The notes below the pieces were generated by a model. The model did no database searches, was not told the DNA's origin, and saw nothing but the letters and a program-made list of their open reading frames with translations. A stretch of DNA of 25,110 bases from a virus: positions 1 to 25,110 of IMG/VR virus record IMGVR_UViG_3300034104_003078; one strand, given 5' to 3'. Positions 1 through 7,500 of this stretch are shown here, piece after piece; position 1 is the stretch's first letter; each line of letters opens with the position of its first letter. The position numbers and the translations under genes were made by a program.

Positions 1-791
1 CCTGTAAATTGTCTAGAATAATCAAGTTTATAATTAGTAGCTACTGTTGTAAATTTGGTAGCTGGTTGAGCTAAAATATTAATAGCTGGACTAAATCCAG
101 TCATAGTAACTATGTCTGCTCCAACTACTGAATTTTGAGGAGCCGATCCTGAAGCTAGAGAAACTGGAACGTCACTTGCGTCAGATTTAATATTAAAAGC
201 TTCTACTGTTATACTAGCAGTGGGAACTGCGCCAACAGCGGCTTCAAAAGCGTATTCAGTTACGAAACCATTACCAATTCCAACTACTGTTGAACTTGGA
301 GCTAATGTTCCACCTACTACATCTTCGCCTTCATCTACAGTCAAAATATAGAAATTATTTCCTTGTATATCAGCTAAAAGACCAGAAATAGCTTGAGCGC
401 CATTTATAGTGTTAGTGTCTATTAATACTCCAGCCCCGGCGTCTCCTGTGATGTTAAACCCTAACAATCTTTCATTATAACCATCTGTTACATAATAACT
501 GAAATCCAAACCAACTGTTGGGGATTCCATAACGATAGAATCAAGACGAGCTAGTTTGCCGAACTCGTTGATATCTTGTCTATTGATTGTAAAGTTGAAA
601 TTACAACTTTGAATACGATCTAGTTTCTTAAGTAATGAAATACCAGAAGCTAGTGAACCTGTGCTAACAGGGGTAAATGGTGATGCAGTTGCTGATAAGC
701 CATCTGCTGATACACCACTAACTTGTACTCCTGTGGAGCTAGGAGCTATAAATAAAGCCTGACTTTGGTAAATTACACGATTTCTTGCCAT
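1..791 (-). CDS. Tail-tube-like virion protein (C-terminus off window)
   Basis: The minus strand is open from an ATG at 791-789 to base 1, giving 263 codons without a stop; the 3' end lies outside the window. The protein begins MARNRVIYQS and has no signal peptide or membrane segment. It is rich in beta-prone, small and polar residues. Residues 174-200 (NGFVTEYAF... to ...VEAFN) match a pattern in the two plus-strand proteins at 14000 and 16642: a hydrophobic turn, an alternating strand, a Pro, then a strand ending in an aromatic and N. I therefore infer a tail tube fold. It is last in a leftward run behind neck-like genes, which is the usual place for the major tail protein. The 59-bp gap upstream (792-850) is A/T-rich and contains, on the minus strand, CTGTAAAAATA, a near match to the TRTAAATA motif seen elsewhere. 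It could instead be another beta-rich virion protein. Confidence 0.72.
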   Translation of the reverse strand, partial: MARNRVIYQSQALFIAPSSTGVQVSGVSADGLSATASPFTPVSTGSLASGISLLKKLDRIQSCNFNFTINRQDINEFGKLARLDSIVMESPTVGLDFSYYVTDGYNERLLGFNITGDAGAGVLIDTNTINGAQAISGLLADIQGNNFYILTVDEGEDVVGGTLAPSSTVVGIGNGFVTEYAFEAAVGAVPTASITVEAFNIKSDASDVPVSLASGSAPQNSVVGADIVTMTGFSPAINILAQPATKFTTVATNYKLDYSRQFT

Positions 792-850
792 ATGTTTTGT
801 TTGTTAAAAAATGTTAATTATTTTTACAGTGTATAGGGAATATTGGGAAA

Positions 851-1711
851 TTATAATCTTGGGTATCTATAAGTTTTTATGTTGAAATCTAAAAATCCGA
901 TGTGCAAAGTTGGATTCAATTCTTTAAGAACGCTATCTCTAATTTTAGAGGTAACAACATGATCAATAAATAAAGTTTGATCACTATATTGTTTATTTAC
1001 TACGTTATAATCATATCCAGTGGGATATAAACCTGTTTTTATTTCCCCGAATTCACCCAAAGGGTGTTTGGTCATAGGAACGACACTAAAAACTTCATTA
1101 TAACTATCTGCAAATATACTTAATAAACCATCTAATTGATATAAAGTTTCGCAAAATGCTACTAATTTTATATTGCAATTTGTTTCATCTTCGCCGCCAA
1201 AAGCAAATGCTGTATTGTGAGTGCTTTCAATAGAAGCAAATATTGCTGGAGTTACTGGGTTGTATGGAGGAATATAATTTTCTGTAACAGTGTAGCGGCT
1301 ATTGGTTACATATTTATTTTCGATTATTAAATTATCTTCTGGTTGATCTGTTACATAACTATTTATTTCTTTTACTGTGTAAGTGCCAGTTATATTTAAA
1401 CCGCTTGATACTCCACTATTAAATATTGCTCTACCATTATCAAAATCTATAGCTAAACCGCTTGTTCCGGTTACTACGAAAGCGTTATCTATAGTGAGAC
1501 CGCTTGGTATTTGTGCGCCATTAATATTGTTGTCGTAAACCCATTGTTTATATGGCGATCCATATACGACTTTGTTTCCTCCAAGTCTAGGATCTGTATA
1601 GTTATAAAGCTTGGTATTTTTTATACTATATGCTTCTCCTTTGGTCATGACATAATTATCAAACCATAGAAAAAAACTATTTATAACATTATGCGAAAAA
1701 TTTGGTTTCAT
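851..1711 (-). CDS. Putative neck / tail-terminator virion protein
   Basis: This 286-aa protein has no signal peptide or transmembrane segment. The N-terminal part (about 1-35) and the C-terminal part (about 155-286) look like one alpha/beta domain. The middle (about 40-140) is beta-rich, with Gly/Ser turns and short phrases such as GSPYKQWVYD and GTYTVKEINSY, and may be an inserted domain. The start is fixed by a TAAAATG junction with the neck gene upstream (stop, one A, start), so the two are probably translationally coupled. Its place, after the stopper-like and gp10-like genes and before a tube-like gene, is where siphophages usually encode the tail terminator. The function is inferred from position; I recognise no diagnostic motif. 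It could equally be another structural protein of the neck. Confidence 0.7.
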   Translation of the reverse strand: MKPNFSHNVINSFFLWFDNYVMTKGEAYSIKNTKLYNYTDPRLGGNKVVYGSPYKQWVYDNNINGAQIPSGLTIDNAFVVTGTSGLAIDFDNGRAIFNSGVSSGLNITGTYTVKEINSYVTDQPEDNLIIENKYVTNSRYTVTENYIPPYNPVTPAIFASIESTHNTAFAFGGEDETNCNIKLVAFCETLYQLDGLLSIFADSYNEVFSVVPMTKHPLGEFGEIKTGLYPTGYDYNVVNKQYSDQTLFIDHVVTSKIRDSVLKELNPTLHIGFLDFNIKTYRYPRL

Positions 1712-1712
1712 T

Positions 1713-2291
1713 TTAATTTAAATCTTTAAGTCTACTTTCAAATCTACGAATAAGATCTGATATATATTTTGTGTTCCTAAATACCGCTCCGCTTCTTACT
1801 TTAGAAGTCGAGCTTTGAACTCCCAATCCAGAGCGGCTATTTTTAACTTTTTTAAGATAATAACCTAATCCAGATATTCCAGATTCTATACCTCTAGCCC
1901 AACTTCTTCCTGTAGCCCAAGGCATAGGTGTCATATCGAATATCTCTTTAGTTGTTGGTATTTCAAACATCACTTGCGAAGACATTCCGTTGCTTGAATT
2001 TATTATTCTATATTTAGAAGATAATAATAATTCTCTAATTGGAGCGGTTGGATCGGTGTTTTCGTCAAATCCTATGAATGAATATAAATTAGTAATACCT
2101 CCTAAAGTGCCAGAAATATTTTCGGCATATATGCCTCCTTTTATTTCTACAGTTACAGGATGTTCATCGAATTCTTTTATAATATCATCCTTGATTTTCT
2201 CAAAACGCTCTTTGATATAATCATTTTGGGTTTTGAGATATGTTGGATCTTTTTGCAATTGTTTAAGTAATTCGTAATAAGCTTTGTCCAT
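1713..2291 (-). CDS. HK97-gp10-like neck / tail-completion protein (putative)
   Basis: This 192-aa protein is basic towards its C-terminus. The N-terminal third is a charged helix (YYELLKQLQKD..., then IKERFEKIKDDIIKEF) followed by beta strands. The region from about residue 124 (PWATGRSWARGIESGISG, then LGYYLKK, SRSGLGVQ, and a C-terminal YISDLIRRFESRLKDL helix) resembles gp10-type neck proteins, in which a conserved RSG/GiQ patch precedes a C-terminal helix. Such proteins sit between the head-completion ring and the tail terminator. Junctions are tight on both sides: TAATATG with the stopper-like gene upstream and TAAAATG with the gene downstream. The family assignment comes from general resemblance and gene order, not from a database search. 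Confidence 0.72.
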   Translation of the reverse strand: MDKAYYELLKQLQKDPTYLKTQNDYIKERFEKIKDDIIKEFDEHPVTVEIKGGIYAENISGTLGGITNLYSFIGFDENTDPTAPIRELLLSSKYRIINSSNGMSSQVMFEIPTTKEIFDMTPMPWATGRSWARGIESGISGLGYYLKKVKNSRSGLGVQSSTSKVRSGAVFRNTKYISDLIRRFESRLKDLN

Positions 2292-2292
2292 A

Positions 2293-2748
2293 TTATGGAT
2301 CAGGTTTTAGATAAAGAGTATAAAATTGATTATCAAATAGTCCATGACCTCTAAAAGCTGAATTGAGAACGAATCTCTTACCATCTAAATCTATTCTTTT
2401 AGCATCTTTTATATATTCATAATCTGCGGCAGTTATTTTTAATCTAACACTGCCAACTACAGCTTCAAGCTTGATTTGTGTATTAAGTTGACCTTCACTC
2501 CAATATTGTTTTTGGAAATCGTTGTTGTATAAAATTCTAGCTTTAAATGTCTGATAAACAGGTGTATTTATATATGAAGTCGTTTGACCAGCAGTATTAT
2601 ATAATGGATTAAAGTTGGGATCTGTAATAATAACTACTTTAGATGCATCTTTAAAAACCGTGATGTCGCGAGCAAAAGTCTCATGAACATCCGCAATAAC
2701 TGCGTTTAAAGCAGTTTTTTCAGAAGCAGTTAATAAACTCGTAGCCAT
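2293..2748 (-). CDS. Head-closure (stopper)-like protein (putative)
   Basis: This 151-aa protein has an N-terminal helix (residues 1-30) followed by a beta-rich body. The last 50 residues follow the pattern of small phage stopper/head-completion proteins: LKITAADYEYIKDAKRIDLDGK, then a strand, then GLFDNQFYTLYLKP, that is, an 'x is the value, set by dG, then final strand with L' beta-barrel ending. It is the first gene of the leftward operon and is followed by a gp10-like and a terminator-like gene, which supports a role in closing the portal and docking the tail. The ATG at 2748 directly follows a TGTAAATATATTT element on the minus strand. No Shine-Dalgarno sequence is visible. Confidence 0.65.
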   Translation of the reverse strand: MATSLLTASEKTALNAVIADVHETFARDITVFKDASKVVIITDPNFNPLYNTAGQTTSYINTPVYQTFKARILYNNDFQKQYWSEGQLNTQIKLEAVVGSVRLKITAADYEYIKDAKRIDLDGKRFVLNSAFRGHGLFDNQFYTLYLKPDP

Positions 2749-2753
2749 AAATA

Positions 2754-2761
2754 TATTTACA
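2754..2761 (-). promoter_or_regulatory. TGTAAATA element, candidate promoter of leftward neck/tube operon
   Basis: On the minus strand TGTAAATA lies 5 nt before the ATG at 2748. The wider context, GTGTAAATATATTTATGGC, is nearly identical to the sequence before the tape measure start at 4585, which differs by one extra T. It resembles T4-type late promoters (TATAAATA). If it is a -10-type element, transcription would start at or next to the start codon, giving a leaderless or near-leaderless mRNA. Alternatively it is an A/U-rich translation-initiation element. Confidence 0.4.
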
Positions 2762-2765
2762 CTAG

Positions 2766-2794
2766 TTGAAAAACGATAGAATATATATTATTAT
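2766..2794 (+). promoter_or_regulatory. Possible sigma70-like promoter for chaperone/tape-measure operon
   Basis: TTGAAA (2766-2771) and TATTAT (2789-2794) are spaced by 17 bp on the plus strand, upstream of the ATG at 2804. The implied start of transcription would be within a few bases of the ATG. The region is so AT-rich that a chance match is quite likely. Some promoter is expected here because the 55-bp gap divides two divergent operons. Confidence 0.25.
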
Positions 2795-2799
2795 TTATA
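2792..2799 (-). promoter_or_regulatory. TATAAATA motif (T4-late-promoter-like), minus strand
   Basis: A perfect TATAAATA reads leftwards, 43 nt upstream of the ATG at 2748. T4-like late promoters consist of this octamer with transcription starting a few bases downstream, which here would leave a leader of about 35-40 nt for the stopper-like gene. The same octamer occurs before the L-like gene at 22245. Confidence 0.35.
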
Positions 2800-2803
2800 A
2801 AGT

Positions 2804-3583
2804 ATGGCTAAAGTTCTATATAGTTTTACAATTAAAAAGATTACAGAAGTAGAAGAGGAAAAGCAAGAAATCGTAAAAAACGATAATGGCGAAGACGTAA
2901 CTAGAACTTATAAAGAGAAGATTAAGAAAGAAGTTCCAGTAGAAATTATAGTCAATCAGCCAAACAGAAAACAAATGCAAGAAGCCGACATGGAATTCAG
3001 CGTTGAGATGAGCCGCTGTATTAGAAATGGCGTATTGACAAAAGCTATGTTGCTCAATAAATATAATGATACAGGCGGATTGATCAGTGAGGCTGATGCA
3101 AAGACAATGGTAAATTCAGCAGATGATATCCGCGAACTTCAAGCCAAACTAAGCATTCTTAATCTAAAACCAGAATCAGAAAGAGATGAAGAAGATAAGT
3201 TGAAGATCGATACGATCACTTCTCAAATTCTACAACGTAGAAAAACTCTTATAGAAAAAGAAACCAGTTATTTAACTCTATTTAATCATACAGCAGATAT
3301 CAAGGCTCAGAACAGAGCTATTTTGTGGTATGTATTACATTTAAGTTATTATAAAGATTCTTCAAAAAAGAATGTGGAACTAGAGCCGCTTTTCCCCGGT
3401 AAAACTTTTGAACAAAAAGAAGCCACAATGTTTGATCATGAAGAGAATAAGCATGAAATTTATGAAAAGTGTTATAGCAAGTTAGCTAGTATTATTAGTT
3501 ATTGGTTCTTCACCAGCAATCAAGATAAAGACGAATTCGATAGAATTGTGGGAGAAATAGATGGAACAATCCCAACAGAATAA
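2804..3583 (+). CDS. Tail assembly chaperone-like protein 1 (G-like by position)
   Basis: This 259-aa soluble, charged protein has no membrane segment. Residues 1-60 include a beta region with a highly charged EEEKQEI...TRTYKEKIKKEV insert. Residues 60-100 (MQEADMEFSVEMSRCIRNG, LTKAMLLNKYNDTGG) and the long Lys/Glu-rich helices at about 105-160 dominate the rest. It directly precedes another charged ORF and then the tape measure gene, which is where lambda G and GT tail assembly chaperones lie; these bind the tape measure and recruit tube subunits. The identity is inferred from position, composition and overlap. At 259 aa it is larger than the usual G-type protein of about 130-150 aa. It ends 23 nt inside the next ORF. 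Confidence 0.62.
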   Translation: MAKVLYSFTIKKITEVEEEKQEIVKNDNGEDVTRTYKEKIKKEVPVEIIVNQPNRKQMQEADMEFSVEMSRCIRNGVLTKAMLLNKYNDTGGLISEADAKTMVNSADDIRELQAKLSILNLKPESERDEEDKLKIDTITSQILQRRKTLIEKETSYLTLFNHTADIKAQNRAILWYVLHLSYYKDSSKKNVELEPLFPGKTFEQKEATMFDHEENKHEIYEKCYSKLASIISYWFFTSNQDKDEFDRIVGEIDGTIPTE

Positions 3584-4556
3584 TTTTAAAAGGATATTTC
3601 GGGATATTAAAAATGGATTCTCTGAGATAAAGATCTTGGAGAATCTTTTTTATTTGAAGCATATGTCTTTCGAAGACCAAGTTGATATTGACTTAGTTTA
3701 TGATAAATATTTAAGTCAAGCTATTAGCAAAGGCGTTCCAACGCATAAAGAAACTCTTGAAAGATTGATCGAAGAAGGCGAATGGTCTAAAAAGAAAGAA
3801 ACAGAAATAGCTCAACAAGAAGATTTTGTAAAGAATCTATTAAATCAAAAAAAGTCATTATATTTGAAAGCAGAAATTTTGCGCCTCAATAAAGATATTG
3901 AAGAAGGTCAAAATAAATTAAATAGTTTAAAAAATGCTAGAGCAATGTTTTTTTCTAGAACTGCGGAATCTTATGCTGAAGAAAGATTAAATGATCATTA
4001 TATTTTAAAGTGTTTATATAAGAATAAAAAATTAGAAGAACCAGTATATTCTGAAGAACAATTTGATGAAGTAGATTCTGAAAATCTATTTTTAATAATG
4101 AAAGAGTATACCCGTGTTTATAAAGAAATAAATGATGATAATATTCAACGAATTGTATTGCAAGATTTTTATAATTTATATTTACCATTTGCAGAGAGTC
4201 CTATTGAATTTTATGGAAAACCTATTTGTGATTTATCTTATAATCAGTTAAAATTATTAGTGTATTCACGATTCTTTAAAAATATATTTCAGCAGAATCA
4301 AAACATGCCTCAAGATATTAAAAACGATCCTGATAAAATCATGGATTATGTTAATGCTAATGAGAATGTTAAAAAAGTAAGAGAAAGAAATAGTAATAAA
4401 GAAAACTCCGCTGAATCTATTGTTGGAGCTACTAGAGAAGACCTTGAATATCTAAATATAGCCAAGCCGGGGCAAAAAACTCTATCGTTAGCTGAAGAAG
4501 CGAAGAAAAAAGGCGGCTCTCTTTCTATGGATGACATGATGAAATTATTCGGATAA
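3561..4556 (+). CDS. Tail assembly chaperone-like protein 2 (GT/T-like by position)
   Basis: This 331-aa, strongly charged, mostly helical protein contains a coiled-coil-like stretch at about 80-125 (Lys/Glu/Gln-rich). It ends with a disordered, Lys-rich tail finishing GGSLSMDDMMKLFG. Its ATG lies 23 nt before the upstream stop and immediately after an in-frame TAG (3558-3560), so it cannot be extended upstream. GGGAG at 3550-3554, 6 nt before the ATG, is the only plausible Shine-Dalgarno sequence in the window, though it is also coding sequence. The overlap is in the +1 (or -2) frame, unlike the -1 arrangement of lambda G-GT, so independent coupled initiation is simpler than frameshifting. 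A strong hairpin followed by six T lies at 3616-3651, inside its first 30 codons. Confidence 0.62.
   Translation: MEQSQQNNFKRIFRDIKNGFSEIKILENLFYLKHMSFEDQVDIDLVYDKYLSQAISKGVPTHKETLERLIEEGEWSKKKETEIAQQEDFVKNLLNQKKSLYLKAEILRLNKDIEEGQNKLNSLKNARAMFFSRTAESYAEERLNDHYILKCLYKNKKLEEPVYSEEQFDEVDSENLFLIMKEYTRVYKEINDDNIQRIVLQDFYNLYLPFAESPIEFYGKPICDLSYNQLKLLVYSRFFKNIFQQNQNMPQDIKNDPDKIMDYVNANENVKKVRERNSNKENSAESIVGATREDLEYLNIAKPGQKTLSLAEEAKKKGGSLSMDDMMKLFG
3616..3651 (+). terminator. Intragenic intrinsic-terminator-like hairpin
   Basis: Bases 3616-3628 can pair with 3633-3645 over 13 consecutive positions: 4 GC, 7 AT and 2 GT pairs, with a 4-nt AAAG loop (3629-3632). Six T follow directly (3646-3651). The shape is that of a Rho-independent terminator, but it lies in frame within the second chaperone ORF, upstream of the tape measure gene. 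It may act as an attenuator, an RNA-processing site or a translation-modulating structure, or it may be a coincidence of coding sequence. Confidence 0.4.
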
Positions 4557-4570
4557 TGTCGTATTTAAGG

Positions 4571-4578
4571 TGTAAATA
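4571..4578 (+). promoter_or_regulatory. TGTAAATA element before tape measure gene
   Basis: TGTAAATA lies 6 nt before the TMP ATG at 4585 in a 28-bp gap. The surrounding GTGTAAATATTATTTATGGC matches the element before the stopper-like gene on the other strand apart from one extra T. It is either a late-promoter-like element, giving a nearly leaderless TMP mRNA, or a conserved A/U-rich initiation context. Confidence 0.4.
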
Positions 4579-4584
4579 TTATTT

Positions 4585-7500
4585 ATGGCGGGACCACAAA
4601 TCAATGTTCAAGCTAACCAAGCAGCTTTAGTATCCTCTATTCAAGCGGGAATTACTGCTTACAACCAGCGTTTTGCGAATCAAAATCAAATCAATCTGCA
4701 AGTAAATGCCAGAGGATTTTCCCAACCATTGGGAAGAATAACTGGTGATGTAAAAGATTTCGAATCCGCATTGGCCGCGTCTAACGCTCGCGTAGTTGCA
4801 TTCGGAGCTTCTACAGCCGTGCTTGGTGGCGTAATAAGAAGTTTCAAAGAAATAGTAAATGTTACTATTGAAGTAGAAAAGAATCTTGCTGAAATTAATC
4901 GCGTATTCGGTTTAAGTACCGCTCAATTACAAAAATTTAGTTCTGCGCTTTTTGAAGTTAGCAAAGCCACATCATCTTCATTCGGAGAAGCCTCAAAAGC
5001 TGCTCTTGAATTCTCTCGTCAAGGTATCAAGGCTGAAGAAGTTCTTCAAAGAACAACTGATGCTCTTTTATTAGCAAAATTAGGCGGACTAAGTACTGCA
5101 AACGCTATTGATGCGTTGACCGCTTCTGTAAATGGATTTAAAAATACAGGTATAACTACTACTCAAATTTTAAATAAGTTAGTAGCAGTAGAACAAAACT
5201 ACGCTGTTGGTGCTGGTGACCTTGCTGAAGCTCTATCTCGTACAGGTCAGGCTGCACAAGAAGCTGGAGTGAATATTGATCAATTGAATGCCTTAGTTAC
5301 AGCGGCTCAAGAAAAAACCGCTCGCGGTGGTGCTGTAATTGGTAACGCTTTAAAAACAATTTTTACTCGTTTACAACGTCCAGAAACTTTAGATCAATTA
5401 GAAACGTTTAATATTAAAGTTCGCGACATCGAAGGAAATGTATTGCCAGCTATTACAATACTTAAAAACTTTTCAAGTGTTTATGGAGAATTGGCTGATA
5501 CACAACGCGCTGCGCTTTCAGAACAAGTTGCTGGTGTTTATCAAGTTAACATTCTTAAAGCTATAGTAGGTGATTTGAGTAGCGAACAAAGTGCGTACAA
5601 TGGAGCATTAAGAGATGGAACTAATGCTACAAATGAAGCTCAAGTAGCTGCCGCTAAACTTAATCAGACTTTAGATGCCTTAGTATCTCAAACGGGAACT
5701 GCTGCACAACAGTTTGCTAATAATATTGGTCAAGTAACTTTTGAACCATTAGCTAAATATACCGCTCAGACATTTAAATCAATTTTTGAAAATTTAAACG
5801 ATCTATTAGAAGGCGAAGGAATTGGATCTGTATTTGCTAATGGATTTTTGAAAGGAATCAGAAATATAATTGCTGGTCCCGGCGCAATTGCTGCATTTTA
5901 TACATTATTTAAGTTAATACAAAACTCTTTTAACTTCTTAACTCAGGCTTTGCCTCAGATTGCGGGTATTACTACAGAGTCTCAAAAGAGAAAAGATATT
6001 GAGGCTAGTGTTCTAAGAATATTACAACAAGAAGGTCCCTTAAGACAAGCTTTATTGGGTTATACTGGTAATCAGGCTGCACAAGCTCAATTATTATTAA
6101 ATGCTGCTAAAGCTCAAACAGCAGAATATCAACAACAATTACAAATCGCTCAAAGATTAGCTCCATTATTAGCTACTAAAGGCGTTGTTGTTAATCCAAA
6201 ATCTGGACAAAAAGGACTTGCTGCGACAAGAAGTTCTGGATATATACCAAAAATTACTAAGATGGCTGAAACTATCGGCGCACAAGCTGGTGGTTATTCT
6301 CCCGGTCAAGTTGTTCGTTCTCCTGTTGGTGGAGTAATGAATACCGCAGAAGATGTAAAATATATTCCCGGTTTTGCTCAACCTTTTATTAATCCTCCCG
6401 CTAGATCAAAAGCTGGTCGCGCTCACAGACAAAGATCAATACAACAAACTGGTGTTGATCCATATATGGCAGCTAAAGGATTTGTTCCTAATTTTGCTGC
6501 TGGGATTGATTTAGGTGCAAGAGGAAAACAATTTGAAAAATTAATAAATTATTATTTAACTAATTCAGAATCATACGCAGGACCTGCTTTATTAGATTTT
6601 CCATATCCAAATAATTCGATCACTTCAGCTTCTTCACAAGATAAAGCTAAAATAGCTTTAAATGATGACACTGTTTTTGGAGATGCTAAAATTACATCTG
6701 CTCTTTACAGTAGAAAAGATTTAATTAAAAAATTAGTAGGCTCTTTAAATACTAGTGCTTATAAAAAAATAATTAATAAAGCAAATACAACAAAATCAGA
6801 TTATGTTAATTTAAATTCTTATTTGCCAGTAAAACCATCTTTGATTTCAAGCAAAGCATCCGTTACTCCTGATCAAGTAAATGCAAAAGCATCTGCGGAA
6901 TTAGGAGGAGATGTAGTATTAAATCTAGCTCGTTTATTTAATAATCCAGTTACAGATACTTTAACATCAGACGGATTTCATAAAAGACTATTATTAAATT
7001 ATATTGAAGATTATGTAACTATACCTAACTTTTCGAGTTCTGGTTTTATTCCTAATTTTTCTCCAATAATAGATGATAATTATTTTGATAAACATGCATT
7101 TCCCGGCGGAACAGCAATCGGACCTGTCCCTGATAAAGCTATACAAAATATAATAGATAGGCAAAAGAAACGTCAAATGACGTATTTAGATTTTGATAGA
7201 ACATTGGTAAGAACTGTTGGTGACATAGCTTATGCTAAAGCTTCTCCAGAAAATAAAAAAGGCGTTTTGCAAAAAATGTTTTTAAATCAAGAAGCTAGAT
7301 TAAATGATGTCAAATCATCTAAGCTTACTCAGTTTGGTCAATTATTGCGTCAGAAGATACAAGAAAAAGTAATTGATCCAAATTTACTTGGATTAATGAC
7401 GGCTTCTGATGAAACTCCCGGTATGCCAGAATATATATCTAGAATTTGGAGTATACCAAAAATAAATCAAATTTATTCAGCAAAACCCGGTACAAAAGAA

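Noticed and set aside
1990-2220. Plus-strand open frame opposite the gp10-like gene
   Set aside because: It is a shadow of the minus-strand gene: hydrophobic and Ser-rich composition from antisense reading, no initiation context, and complete overlap with a better-supported gene.
3561-3583. Classical -1 ribosomal frameshift between the two chaperone ORFs
   Set aside because: The relative frame is +1/-2 and no slippery heptamer is seen. The second ORF has its own ATG and a possible GGGAG site, so coupled initiation is simpler.
3955-4188. Minus-strand open frame inside the second chaperone gene
   Set aside because: Opposite a well-supported, charged coding frame; its Leu/Ile/Tyr-rich product is typical of an antisense AT-rich reading.
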